From Semisulcospira habei (taxonomy: Eukaryota > Mollusca > Gastropoda > Semisulcospiridae), in assembly GCA_036245525.1 (NCBI GenBank), contig BTPG01000006.1, forward strand, positions 74,196,727 to 74,260,726: a stretch of DNA of 64,000 bases, written 5' to 3'. A program made the position numbers and the translations under genes. The notes under the pieces were generated by a model. It saw nothing but the letters and a program-made list of their open reading frames with translations, was not told the DNA's origin and ran no database searches. Below, in pieces: positions 1-10,445 of the stretch (positions within the stretch are counted from its first letter, which is position 1; every line of letters starts with the position of its first letter).

Positions 1-56
1 GGCATAAACTTGACACGTTTGAGCATTCTATAATTTCCCAACGGCAGGTACGAAAA

Positions 57-373
57 ATGAATTTTTCAATTAAAATGCATTTTTTTGAAAAATACTTACC
101 GATGGTATTACACTTAGGAAATGGCTCTTAGCTGGCCTAATTTTAGCCAAATTTTGGTTGTGTCCGTATAAGGGGGTGTTGGCAGGAGTGGGGCGCCATA
201 GACCATGCCAAACCCGAATAGCCTCCCCTTACTCACATCCGGTACAATGTTACCCAGCATACCCCAGTTTAGTTCTTAGCGAACTGCGGCAAGCGGGGCC
301 GGAGGGAGGGACCTTCGAGTAATACCATCGGTAAGTATTTTTCAAAAAAATGCATTTTAATTGAAAAATTCAT
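57..373. repeat. Palindromic MITE with perfect 55-bp terminal inverted repeats
   Basis: The first 55 bases (57-111) are the exact reverse complement of the last 55 (319-373). The arms are AT-rich at the tips and end inward in TTACCGATGGTATTAC. The 207-bp core is GC-richer and has no reading frame of note. Most of the core (112 to about 280) is also found, inverted and nearly identical, at 6753-6917 at the far end of the neighbouring 6.6 kb element, so the two are related. A diverged relative lies at 40249-40550. No clear target duplication is visible. The transposase family is unknown. Confidence 0.8.
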
Positions 374-519
374 TTGTTTTCTCAAAACACATTACCGATG
401 GTATTACACTTAGGAAGAATCACAAAGAGGAGGTGGGTGCCGCTATAGCGCCCCTACTGCCAACCACATTGCCCACAAACTCGCCCTCCTGCAGCACACT
501 CCCGATAATTTTAGCTAAG

Positions 520-743
520 ATACCTGCGGCGCCTAGGGCGCCGGGAGGGAGTGTTGCGCTGCTGCGGTGTCTCCCACCAGCGAGAGGATCTGTCGCTAGG
601 AGGAGAAGTCCCTCAGGTAGCAGCGGGCGAAGGTGGACTCCGCTCGCCATCTCATAGCCGCCACAAGACTTTGACTGCACCGGTGCTGTCGCAGCGGAAC
701 TTGCGGCCATGGTTCTGACCTCGTGCGCCGCGTTGTGCAACAT
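520..743 (-). pseudogene. Tyrosine recombinase C-terminus remnant (DIRS type)
   Basis: Read on the - strand, one frame shows AHEVRTMAAS, the H-x-x-R box of tyrosine recombinases. After a frame change it shows WRAESTFARCYLRD with the catalytic tyrosine, then a tail (GDTAAAQHSLPAP) that matches the recombinase at 37.4-37.55 kb almost residue for residue. Stops and at least one frameshift break it, so it cannot make a working enzyme. In intact DIRS elements this enzyme integrates the circular DNA copy. Its position beside the left inverted repeat is where a DIRS recombinase should end. Confidence 0.75.
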
Positions 744-759
744 GTGGCCTCAACAGGTC

Positions 760-3700
760 AACGTCCTGGCAGGCCGGGCGGATAACTCCCCGGAACCAGG
801 AGGAGCAGGTCTGGCTGAGATACCACGTCTACCTGTGGACAGAGGGAGAAAACAGGTGTGTGCGTCCCCCTGCGCCAGCTTGGTCCGGCGCAGGTACACA
901 CGGAAGACTCTCACCGGTTCCTATTGTCTGGGCTACTGAGTGGAATCTGACACTCGTACGGGCAGACAGACATAGACTGTAGGGCAGCCAAGGCGACCAC
1001 GACTTGGCCCTGAAGGCTGGTACCGCAGTAGTTGCACGGTGCCGTCCGTCCGTACCAGCCAGCCATCTGTGTGTGTGTGACGACAGCGCGTACGGATACT
1101 GACCCTGGAAGAGGTAAGGCTGTCACCGGGTTTTGAAGTCTGTTCTCCCGGGTGGCACCCAACACGCGCAGGGCGAAACAACTGTCGCCGTCATGTAGGC
1201 CGCGTCTAGTCCAGGCAGATGTGTCAGGTAGCTGTAGCATGAACCGGTCGACTGGCACTGCCAGCCACCCGGGTGTGTGGACAGCGTGCATAGTACTGAG
1301 CCTGGAGGTTGAGTCAAGGACTGCCCTGAAGCTCTCCTCCTTGAAACATCCGTCAGGCGCGTCATGTGCCGGGTTCCAACAGACGAGGTTGAGATCCCGT
1401 AAGCCCCCAAGGTAGAACTTGGTCCCTGCGCAGCACAGCGGGGCATTCCAAGCGAAGGGAGCCTCTGAAGTGAGGTTTTGCCGCTACCCGGGTCTGATGA
1501 GCGAAATCGCCTGTAGGAGTCGGCGATCATGGTGAGATAGTCCTGAACGGTGAAAGGGGCCGTCCTTAGGAGATGAAAACCCCCGAGGAAGCACCCTGCC
1601 AGCTGGGGCTTCGTCCAGTTCGGAAGGAAGAAGGTTGTCATTCCCGTCACACAGCGCTCGTCATCTACCCTCGCAACTCGACTGGTTGATGGTCTGCGGG
1701 TTGTCTCGGTAGCACCTATGGCCGCCGTAGGAAGCCTCTGTGGAAGAGGGCTTGCTGCCCAATCTGCGGGTGCGCACCTACATCCACCAGGCTGCAACAC
1801 AAGTAATGGCGGACAACCACGCGTACACTTCGGCATGCAATCTCGATGGCGAGCAGTGGAGCTGGAAGATCTGGCCACAGCGACGCCTCCCCGCGCGGCA
1901 GGCCTCCAGCGCACTAGCCACTCCCAATTACGCCCTCCTTCTCCAAGCAGAGGAGGTGGCAGGTTGAACGGTGATCCCCTAGTAAGTCATCCGTCCTAAG
2001 AGAGCTGAAGAAGGGACTGAGAGTCCCTCCTACACTGCCCTGCTCCCGTCTACTGGGAGTCCCACTCGAACAGGACGACCACGCACTCCATCCTCGACGG
2101 AATCCCGGCGAAGAAAACACGTAGTACCTGTCCCGTAGCGTCGGCCCTCTAGTCGACGGCGAAGTGGGCATGATCCCAGCCTACCGCCCGGCTTGCCAAC
2201 TGGTTACGACTTCGAAACTCGAGTTGTCCCAGGTCCTGGAGACGCACCGCTGCTCTCAGGTCTTTGTCTGGTATCTGCCGAGATGACGAGGCACTTGTGT
2301 CGAGTCGAAGGACGAAGATCGTGCTCCAATCTACCGTCTAGTGGAAGAGCTGCGTCGACCCTACTGCCACAGGCCCGAGCGCAACGACCTCTCAGGAACT
2401 AATTCCTGCCAAGTTGTCCCGTCTAACTCCCTGTACTTGCGCCCCCGGCCGCAGGATCCACAGCGCCGAATGGGTAACTCCCTGAAGGCGCTACCGAGGG
2501 TAAGTCCATCCGCTCCGGTCCGGCACTGCAGCCTGCCGAAACTCCAAGTTGCCGCCACCCAGGGACGCGAACGCTTCCGCTAGGTCCCGACGCTGTCGTC
2601 TAAGGAGGCGACAAGCGTGCCTGGTCACCGCTGACTACGGCCAGGCCCAAGCGAAGAGTAGCATCCCGTCGGGGAAATGAAGCGACTAGCCGCAAGTCAA
2701 CTCAGGCGGAGCTAATCTGAACTGTGCGCATACCCCCGAAGAAGACGTCGTCCGCAGTGAAGTCTGTCGGACCAGTCCGCCACCCGCGCTGACCTCTATC
2801 CCTCGCGCGCCTGGAGTATGCTGTCCCTGACGTTCACAGGAGAGTGCCGTTGGCGTCCCGTCGCCGCCTCCGTCTCTCGGATGTAAGTCGCCCAATCCGG
2901 TGCATCGGACGAACCGCGCCTCCGCGGAAGAGTGGTCCCTGCCAATCCTGTCTGACGGTCCACAGTGTTTTAAGAAGGCTGCTACATCCGGCGGCGCCCG
3001 CAGCGTGAATCAGCTGAGTGACAGGCCTTGCAAGCCTCCTTGTCGGTCTGCCCAGGGGGCCAAGAAGTTCTCCACTGCGCGGTGCCCTGCGTGGCCGACT
3101 CTCCACTCAGCCGCGCGTAATCGATCAGGACGGACGCAGCAACCGTTGGCAGCGGAAGAAGTAGGATCCAGCTGAAGCCACCAGCGCCTCCCCCGGCGCC
3201 CTGAAGCGGAGACAGAAGCCGACCAGAAGGGGCAGGGACTTGAATGCTTGGACGCGATGAGGGGACCTGCGTAGTCCCCGGCTCGAGTAGACTCTCCTGT
3301 AAATCTTCGCAGTAGACGGCAAACGCAAGACCTCTCGGAACCGCGAGCGTAGCGACATAGAGAAGCTAACCTCGTCCAGCCACGGCGAATGACGTCCTCT
3401 GGCGTCCAGCGGGAACCGTATGCTCCGCCCGCAGGCGAAGGGATGTCCAACCCCTCCGAAGTCCGGGGAACTCCGGCCGGCGGCGATCCAACGAAGGCGG
3501 ACCCCGCACTTGGAAGGAACAACGTAGTCTCAGGGGGCCGCTCCCCCGAACGGTGGCGAAAACTCGGAGAGCCTGTCTTTCCCTTGCGTAGCGAGCCATG
3601 GAACTGGGACGGCGTCTCCTGTTCCTCTCGTACCCCTGGCTTGTGTGAGGCGAGTCCCTGCTTCCGAAGGGGAACTGAAGATCATGAGCGAACGCCGGAA

Positions 3701-4580
3701 CCCGGATCCCATCGTGAGGTCGTCTCTTCTGCACTGCATCTAGAGCGGCTCTCGTCTGCATGGTCGGCGCGAGGCGTGGTCCAACATCACCGAGCCGGGA
3801 TCCTGCAGTGCGAAGTGCAGTGGTCCTGTAGCCCTTGCGGTCGCCACAAGCCATAAAAAACTGGTGAGCAGCCCGGGCGAGGGCGCCCAACCTAATAATA
3901 AGAAAAATTAAATTAATCAATGCTTAATGCATGAGCACAATTTGATTGTAATAGCCCTTAAGGGATAATCAAGTTATTGAATTAGATTAAAATATGGGAG
4001 ACAGAATACCCCTCTGTTTTGTCATCTCTATTGCCCAAAGCAAAGAAAGCGGATTAGAGGTTCCAGGAACCTAACCGTGGAAGGATAAGCGGTGTCGCGC
4101 CCCAGCGGCCTGGCGAACCGCTGAGCCGCTGGGAAGCAACCTTTTAACCCGTGTGTCGCGCACCACGATAACCGTACATACTCATACGTGTTTGCTACCG
4201 CGCCCACATGCTCTCACAGACACTAGACACTGTCCAGCGCCTGAGAAGCCGAGCAGTCGCTTCTGCCTGTCCGTTTATGACTTGTCGTCTGGCCCGGGAC
4301 TGGAAGCATCGTCGGTACGGTAGCCGACGCCAGCCCTCCGCAGTCAGTGACTACCAGCTTACTGGGCCGGGGCGCCTAGGTCACTGCCGTTGACATGGGC
4401 CCCACCTGGATGCTCAGTCCACCTGCTGTTTGTCCACTCTGGCCTGCGGAAGGACAGTGGAGCGGTTCACTCTTGAGGCCGGGTCCCGGGCCGGTGGAAG
4501 AATCATTGGTTTAGCCATGCAAGTAGAGGTTGTCAGCTACCTCTCCTGCTGACCAGAGCCCAGAACAAGGTATCTTGTGC
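760..4580. other. GC-rich interior of the 371-6962 element, no intact gene
   Basis: This stretch is strikingly GC-rich to about 3860, unlike the AT-rich host DNA. Many medium ORFs occur on both strands, but they overlap each other and none shows a recognisable domain. By position it should hold the rest of the DIRS recombinase, RNase H and reverse transcriptase on the - strand, but I could not read any of their motifs. A short AT-rich break lies at about 3880-4020. Confidence 0.5.
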
Positions 4581-4585
4581 TTTAC

Positions 4586-6085
4586 AGGTCCGGGACCACC
4601 TTGGGTCCCACCCTAAAACACTTGGGCGTCTCTGTCCGGCGATCTCTGACAGACGACATCCTCTCTCTGTGGGACAGCAAGGCACTGCTTCTGATTGGGG
4701 TCCCCTTTGTACTCTTGGGCGTCTCAGACAGGCGAGCTCTGAAAGACGCCGACCGCTCTCTGAGTAACCACTTGCCGACCTGGTGACCCCCTGGGTGCAG
4801 TCAGTGTACTTCCAACTGACTAAAAGTGTACTTTGGACTCACATGTGTATTATTCACAAGCCAGTGAGTTGTCAGTTTCTCCAAAATGTGTATTTGTGTA
4901 AAACGTGCACATGAATGTGTACCCCAAGCAAAATAGTGTACTTTAATACGCCGAATGTGTATGGTAAACCGGTCTGGGCAACCAAGCCACTAAGGTAGCA
5001 ACGCAATTTAGTAATATTTAGGTAATTACCCCTTGTCAATAGACAAACAGAGAATCAGCCACGACTTATAACTTTCGTATGAGGGAAGAGGCAACCAAGC
5101 CACTGCTTCCGTGGCCACGATCTCCGATAGGCGTAGCACGCTCTCTGTGGGACAGCAAGGCCACTGCTTGTGCCCTGGGTCCGACCTTGTGGCTGTCAGG
5201 CGTCTCTGCCCGGTATCTGATAGGCGAGGTACGCTCTCTGTGGGGAAACAAAGCCACCGCTCTGACTTGGGTCCCCGCTTGTCCCTGCCAGGTGTCACTG
5301 CCCGGCGATCTGATAGGCGTGGTACGCTCTCTGTGGGACCACGCAGTCCCTGCTTCGGACTAGGGTTTCGCCTTGTTACACTCTGATATCAGTGTCCGGC
5401 GATCTCTGATAGGCAACGTACGCTCTCTGCGGGACAACGAAGTCCCTGCCTCTGACTTGGGACCCACCTTGTTCATCTCGGACATCAATGCCCGGCGGTC
5501 TCTGATAGGCGTCGTACGCTCTCTGCGGGACAACGAAGTCCCTGCTGCTGACTTGGGTCGCACCTTGTAAACTCGGACATCAATGCCCGGCGATCTCGGA
5601 TAGGCGTCGTACGCTCTCTGCGGGACAACGAAGTCCCTATCTCTGTGCGGGACAACGAAGCCCCTGTTCCTGACCTGAGGCGGCGTACGCTCTTTGCGGG
5701 ACAACTAAGTCCCTATCTCTGTGCGTGACCACGAAGTCCCTGTTCCGGCCTTGAGGCGGCGTACGCTCTCTGCGGGACAACGAAGTCCCTATCTCTGTGC
5801 GGGTCAACGAAGTCCCTGTTTCTGACTTGAGGCGTCGTACGTTCTCTGCGGGACAACGAAGTCCCTGTTCCTGCCTTGAGGCGGCGTACGTTCTCTGCGG
5901 GACAACGAAGTCCCTGTTCCTGCCTTGAGGCGGCGTACGTTCTCTGCGGGACAACGAAGTCCCTGTTCCTGCCTTGAGGCGGCGTACGTTCTCTGCGGGA
6001 CAACGAAGTCCCTATCTCTGTGCGGGACAACAAGTCTCTGTTCCTGACGTGGGTCCCTCCTTGTTAGCTTGGACATCACTGTCGG
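4586..6085. repeat. Tandem-repeat (satellite-like) array inside the 6.6 kb element
   Basis: A motif around CGTACGCTCTCTGCGGGACA and ACGAAGTCCCTG recurs more than fifteen times. In the left half the spacing is about 94-97 bp (for example units starting near 5401, 5498 and 5592). In the right half a 49-bp unit repeats almost exactly from about 5840 to 6000. A MITE and other sequence interrupt the array at about 4776-5110. ORFs through it reflect a repeat unit without stops and are not taken as genes. Confidence 0.85.
4776..4976. repeat. Short MITE inserted in the satellite array
   Basis: About 200 bp bounded by CGACCTGGTGACC at the left and GGTAAACCGGTCTG at the right. The interior is full of GTGTAC/GTACAC words. 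It is the inverted, diverged copy of the better-preserved element at 27663-27870. It has no coding capacity. Confidence 0.65.
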
Positions 6086-6752
6086 CCGACCTCTGATAGA
6101 GTAGGACGCCAACGGAGGTAAGCGTTAACCATCGCTCTTCCAGTCATGAGGCGGACACCTCACCAGTGCGGGTCGACTCGCCTCTTGCTCAGGGAAGGCC
6201 CTCCGCATGCTCGTCCGAGGGGCCCTGAAAGTCGCCACACATCGTGCAGATCCGAACCTAGTTACTGCAACAAGAGGGTACAAGATGAAAGAGCGAGCGT
6301 GGCCTCTAAGGTCACGCAATAACGACGCGCGTGCGCTGGCGAATCGGACATAATTGAATATGTAGTCGAATGAAACGAGTGTACAGCGCGTGCCGACGCT
6401 CGGCGCTCCTTCCCACCCAAGGGCGCCGGTCGAGGGCATTCACCGAGATATTACCTGGCCATGGCGGAAAAAAAAAGGAGCAAACCCACGTATCACCATA
6501 ACGTAACAGCACGCCACACCGCGCGACCGGTTTGGAGCGCAGGCCGAAGCAGCGTCCGGAAGCCGCCAGTCACAGTCTCCATGGCACAAGCCGTAGGTCC
6601 GTAGAACACACAGGTCGACGAGGCGGCACAGCGTGAGCACTACCACCCCCAGTCACGCCACCATCTTCACAGTTCAAGTCCCAACGAACAGTCAAGGTCG
6701 AACGACCGGCCAAGAACCAAAGCGGAGCTCGAACAGACACAACCTACTTCTG
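6086..6752. other. Unassigned part of the 6.6 kb element
   Basis: Non-repetitive, moderately GC-rich sequence between the satellite array and the right inverted repeat. Short overlapping ORFs on the - strand have no recognisable features. Nothing further could be identified. Confidence 0.4.
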
Positions 6753-6962
6753 CCAGCTAAGAACTAAAACTGGGGTATGCTGGGTAACATTGTACCGGAT
6801 GTGAGTAAGGGGAGGCTATTCGGGTTTGGCATGGTCTATGGCGCCCCACTCCTGCCAACACCCCCTTATACGGACACAACCAAAATTTGGCTAAAATTAG
6901 GCCAGCTAAGAGCCATTTCCTAAGTGTAATACCATCGGTAATGTGTTTTGAGAAAACAAATG
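6753..6962. repeat. Right terminal inverted repeat, extended
   Basis: The outer 45 bp match 371-415 in inverted orientation. The inner roughly 165 bp match the core of the MITE at 112-280 in inverted orientation with one small indel. The matching inner part is missing from the left end of this element, so the two ends are not symmetric. Confidence 0.8.
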
Positions 6963-8050
6963 ACATAGTCACTGACTGTGTTAATTATAATTTATATCTT
7001 CACCGTTGTAAAATAAAGATTCATTGATTCAGCTTGAAATTTCCATATTACTTATGCTTAGTGGTGTTATTATAGTCTTCCGTCACTATATACATGCCTC
7101 TTACTGCAACATGTACACTCTCTCTCTCTCAGTCCCAAACATGTCTAAATCGATCATGAGGCAAAATGGCGGTCATGCACCATCTCCTGGCCGACCGCTC
7201 CGGCAAAATCTGTCAACTGTGCTTTGAAGCGAAGCCTATAAGTATAATTATTATTTTCCAGGCAGTGTTGTGCCATCAAGTTATGAGGAAACAGTGATGT
7301 ACTTTTTTGACAAATTATTTGATAGTTGTGGTGTACCGACTAGAACATCATCTTCATCTTGTAACAGTCGGTATTCGGACTTATTTCATGCCAGCCTATG
7401 TATTCAAAGAAGAGCGTGCAGAAGAACTATGGAACTACTAAACAATGCTATTCTGGGATCCATCCTACATTATTCACAGACTAACGCACTGCCAGATTTT
7501 CTTTATTCTGACTCCACAGAAAAGCATGGAAGCATACAGAGAAGTATCTACCAGCGAGCTTTACTACTTTCTTACTTGCTGTGTTTCACCGTGGCGGCTG
7601 TGTTTATGTAGCACATGCTGCCTGGCCCGCTAACCTTCGCTGTTGACAGATCCAACAAGCTGGGCATGTGTTTGTGTGCGGGTGCTAGTTTTATTTCAGT
7701 ATAATGACTCATGACTGTTACCATAATTACATTTATATGTCATACTAGTGCTGACGGACTTTATCGGAACGGTGCTCTCTGAACACCGGTGCTGTACTAT
7801 AGCGACGGGTTCTCAGGTGCAACTCGACTGTTGTTTTACATTGCCTAGATCGGAGATAATTTCCCTATTGACAGTATTTTGTTTTGTTGTTAATTTGTAT
7901 TTTCATGTACTAGCTTTAGTAAAGTAGGAACTTAACAAAAGAATATATAATAGTTTTTAGGAGACCCAGGGCTGTCTTAACATTCTGTTTTTGTCAGAGA
8001 GGTTCGGGTCGGCATGAGGCCCCTTGTGCCAACCATTACATGCTTTGGCG
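6963..8050. other. Non-coding host sequence, nothing recognised
   Basis: AT-rich sequence between the inverted-repeat element and the RTE LINE. A 113-codon + strand frame at 7270-7611 has no recognisable domain, no obvious exon boundaries and no repeated copy in the window, so it is not called as a gene. Confidence 0.4.
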
Positions 8051-8063
8051 AGGGGCTTCACCC

Positions 8064-10432
8064 TTACTTACTTACTTACGCCTGTCACCCTTACCCGGGT
8101 ATAGGCCGTCGACGAGAGACCTCCAGCAACTCTGTCCTGTGCTTCTTCTTCGATTCTACTCCAGGTGGTGCCCAGTCTCTTGATGTCTGCTTGGAGGTCT
8201 CGACGCCAGGAGTTTCTCGGCCTACCTCTTTTCCTCTTTCCCTGGGGGTTCCATGACAATGCCTGCCTAGTGATACTGGAAGCTGGCTTTCTCAGACTGT
8301 GACCGATCCATCCCCATCTTCTTCGCCCAATTTCATTCTCTGCTGTTATCTGCTCTGTTCTCTCCCAGAGTCTGACGTTGCTGATCTTCTCCGGCCAGTG
8401 GACCTTCAAAATTCCTCTAAGGCAACTGTTCATGAAGGTCTGTACTCTGTTGACTGTGGTTTTTGTCAATCTCCATGTCTCTGCTCCATATAGGAGAACT
8501 GCTTTTACATTGGAGTTGAAAATCCGGACTTTGGTGTGTTGTGACAGCTCTCTGGAAGTCCACACTTTTTTCAACTGGAGAAAGGCTGCTCTGGCTTTAC
8601 CGATTCGTGCTCTGACATCTGCATCAGTGCCGCCTTTTTTGTCTATGATGCTCCCGAGATAGGTGAAGGACTCCACCTCCTCCAACGGGGTGCCAGCAAG
8701 CAAGACTGGTTCTTCCCTGGTTGCGTTCAGCCTCATTGTCTTTGTTTTCTGTTTGTGAATGGTGAGGCCCACTTGGGACGAGATGTCAGCAAGCCTCGTG
8801 GTCTTGTCCTGCATTTGTTGATGAGTGTGGGACAGTAATGCCAAGTCATCTGCAAAATCGAGGTCGTCAAGCTGTGTCCACAGTGTCCACTGTATTCCAC
8901 TTCGTCTGTGCTCTGTGGTCATCTTCATGACCCAGTCTATGGCCAGTAGGAAGAGGAACGGAGACAGCAGACACCCCTGCCTGACACCAGTTCTGACCTG
9001 GAGCTCTCTGGTGAACTGCCCTTCGTGGATCACGCGACATGTCTTGCCATCATAGCTGCTCTTGATCAGGCGGACGAGCTTTGTGGGTACACCGTAGTGT
9101 CGTAGGAGTTTCCACAGAGTCTCTCGGTCCACGCTGTCAAATGCTTTCTCATAATCCACAAAGTTGACGTACAGCGGGGAGCTCCACTCCAGAGACTGTT
9201 CCACGATGATGCGGAGAGTGGCGATCTGGTCTGTACATGATCGGTTCTTCCTGAATCCTGCTTGCTGGTCTCTCAGCTGGGGGTCAACGGAGCTCTTCAT
9301 TCTCTCTAGGATGATCCTGTTGAAGACCTTTCCTGGTACTGACAGCAAGGTGATTCCTCTGTAGTTGGAACACTTGCTGAGGTCGCCTTTCTTGGGAAGC
9401 TTGATTAGGTACCCCTCCTTCCAGTCAGCTGGCATCACCTCCTCTTCCCAGATCTTTCCAAACAGTGGGTATAGCATCTCAACTGTTGTCTCTAGGTCTG
9501 CTTTCAGAGACTCCGCTGGGATGCCATCTGGCCCTGCTGCTTTGCCATTCTTCAAAAATGCCACTGCTTTTCTGATCTCTTCCCGGCTGGGTCTGTCACA
9601 GCTGATGGGTAGGTCGGTCTCTGCCGGCTGGATGTCGGGGGGGTCAGGTGGGCTAGGTCTGTTCAGTAACTCTTCAAAATACTCGGCCCATCTGTCGAGT
9701 TGGTCTGCTCTGTCTGCAATAGGCTTGCCTTCTTTGTCTTTTACTGGTCTTTCTGTATGGCCATACTTACCCGACAATCTTCTGGTAATGTCGTAGAGCT
9801 GTTTCATGTTGCCACTGCCTGCTGCCTTTTCTGCCTCTGCTGCCAGGCTGTCTGTGTAGGCCCTCTTGTCTGCCCTGATACTCCTCTTCACCTCGCGGTT
9901 GGCTTCCGAGTATTCCCCCTGTGCCCTTACTTTGGCTGCTCTCGTGCGACTGTTGTTGACCGCTGCTTTCTTCTGCTTCCTCGCTTCTATCTTCTTCAAG
10001 GTCTGTGCCGACAGCCAGTCCTTGTGGTGGTGTTTCCTGAACCCTACAGTGTCTTTGCAGGTTGAGTTCACGCCTCTCTAACTGCCTTCCACTGCTGCTC
10101 TGTGGTGACCGCCTCCTCTTCATTTACTAGCTCCTGTAGCGCTTGAAACCGGTTGGACAGCACCAGTTTGAACTCTTCTCTAACTCCAGTTTCTCTCAGG
10201 AGGCCTACATTATAGCGCTGTCTTCTTGTTGTCTCTGTGCGGCTTTTCTTTAGCTTGAGCTTCATTCTTAAGGTAAGCAGATGGTGGTCTGAGGCGACAT
10301 CTGCTCCCCTCCTCACTCGAACATCTTGAAGGGATCTTCTAAATTTCTTGCTAATGCAGATATGGTCTATTTGGTTCTCTGTTGTATGGTCAGGTGAGAC
10401 CCAAGTTGCTTTGTGTATTCTTCTGTGTGGGA
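8064..10432 (-). mobile_element. 5'-truncated RTE-type LINE, copy 1
   Basis: A non-LTR retrotransposon on the - strand, bounded by the 13-bp target duplication AGGGGCTTCACCC at 8051-8063 and 10433-10445. The 3' end carries a GTAAGTAAG short-repeat tail, typical of RTE elements. The 5' part is missing: the sequence begins at the last part of the endonuclease (WVSPDH, then NQIDHICISKKF). Three further copies of the same family share its 3' end (50482-50907, 52478-53156, about 54925-57205). The clade call rests on the endonuclease and RT style and is moderately sure. Confidence 0.9.
8068..10071 (-). CDS. Reverse transcriptase ORF of RTE copy 1
   Basis: A 667-codon open frame. After a charged N-terminal linker it shows the RT fingers and palm in order: FLKNGKAAGPDGIP (about residue 170), LPKKGDLSKCSNYRGITLLS, QAGFRKNRSCTDQI, VDYEKAFDSVDRETLW, TGVRQGCLLSPFLFLL and the catalytic FADD box in LDDLDFADDLALL (about residue 410). 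The thumb and C-terminal region follow (YLGSIIDKKGG, VLLYGAETWRLTKTT). All catalytic residues are present. A 1-base deletion at about 10070, seen against the copy at 55.2 kb, separates it from the endonuclease end at 10068-10316. As the element is 5'-truncated it is unlikely to be active alone. Confidence 0.9.
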   Translation of the reverse strand: MNSTCKDTVGFRKHHHKDWLSAQTLKKIEARKQKKAAVNNSRTRAAKVRAQGEYSEANREVKRSIRADKRAYTDSLAAEAEKAAGSGNMKQLYDITRRLSGKYGHTERPVKDKEGKPIADRADQLDRWAEYFEELLNRPSPPDPPDIQPAETDLPISCDRPSREEIRKAVAFLKNGKAAGPDGIPAESLKADLETTVEMLYPLFGKIWEEEVMPADWKEGYLIKLPKKGDLSKCSNYRGITLLSVPGKVFNRIILERMKSSVDPQLRDQQAGFRKNRSCTDQIATLRIIVEQSLEWSSPLYVNFVDYEKAFDSVDRETLWKLLRHYGVPTKLVRLIKSSYDGKTCRVIHEGQFTRELQVRTGVRQGCLLSPFLFLLAIDWVMKMTTEHRRSGIQWTLWTQLDDLDFADDLALLSHTHQQMQDKTTRLADISSQVGLTIHKQKTKTMRLNATREEPVLLAGTPLEEVESFTYLGSIIDKKGGTDADVRARIGKARAAFLQLKKVWTSRELSQHTKVRIFNSNVKAVLLYGAETWRLTKTTVNRVQTFMNSCLRGILKVHWPEKISNVRLWERTEQITAENEIGRRRWGWIGHSLRKPASSITRQALSWNPQGKRKRGRPRNSWRRDLQADIKRLGTTWSRIEEEAQDRVAGGLSSTAYTRVRVTGVSK

Positions 10433-10435
10433 AGG
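10068..10435 (-). pseudogene. C-terminal end of the RTE endonuclease
   Basis: The frame contains RRGADVASDHHLLTLR, the D-H box at the end of an apurinic-type endonuclease (SDHH), preceded upstream by NQIDHICIS. Only this last segment survives. The same segment is present at 54.93-55.3 kb. The break into the RT frame is a single missing base. Confidence 0.75.
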
Positions 10436-10445
10436 GGCTTCACCC

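Larger units (their letters stand above)
371..6962 (-). mobile_element. 6.6 kb element with inverted terminal repeats, probably a decayed DIRS-like retroelement
   Basis: The two ends are perfect 45-bp inverted repeats (371-415 and 6918-6962), beginning CATTTGTTTTCTCAAAACAC and leading into ACCGATGGTATTAC. No direct target duplication is seen outside them. Next to the left end, read on the - strand, is a broken DIRS-type tyrosine recombinase matching the better copy at 37.0-37.55 kb. DIRS elements are known for inverted terminal repeats, a tyrosine recombinase and no target duplication, so this class fits. The interior is much more GC-rich than the host DNA and has a tandem array at 4586-6085. 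No reverse transcriptase could be recognised in it. The alternative is a DNA transposon that captured a DIRS fragment. Confidence 0.6.

Noticed and set aside
1123..1914. 263-codon - strand ORF in the GC-rich region
   Set aside because: GC-rich DNA gives long chance frames. I could not match it to DIRS RNase H or recombinase segments, so it is not called as a gene.
5840..6010. CRISPR-like array (49-bp direct repeats)
   Set aside because: The window is eukaryotic and there are no unique spacers; the repeat is a head-to-tail tandem.
5360..6112. Repetitive ORFs on both strands through the satellite array
   Set aside because: The repeat unit lacks stops in some frames, so repeats give long repetitive proteins by chance.
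7270..7611. 113-codon + strand ORF as a host gene
   Set aside because: No domain, no splice or promoter context that can be read, and the length is within chance for this window.
9365..9796. + strand ORFs opposite the RTE reverse transcriptase
   Set aside because: They are shadows of the 667-codon - strand RT frame; the same shadow recurs at the other RTE copies.
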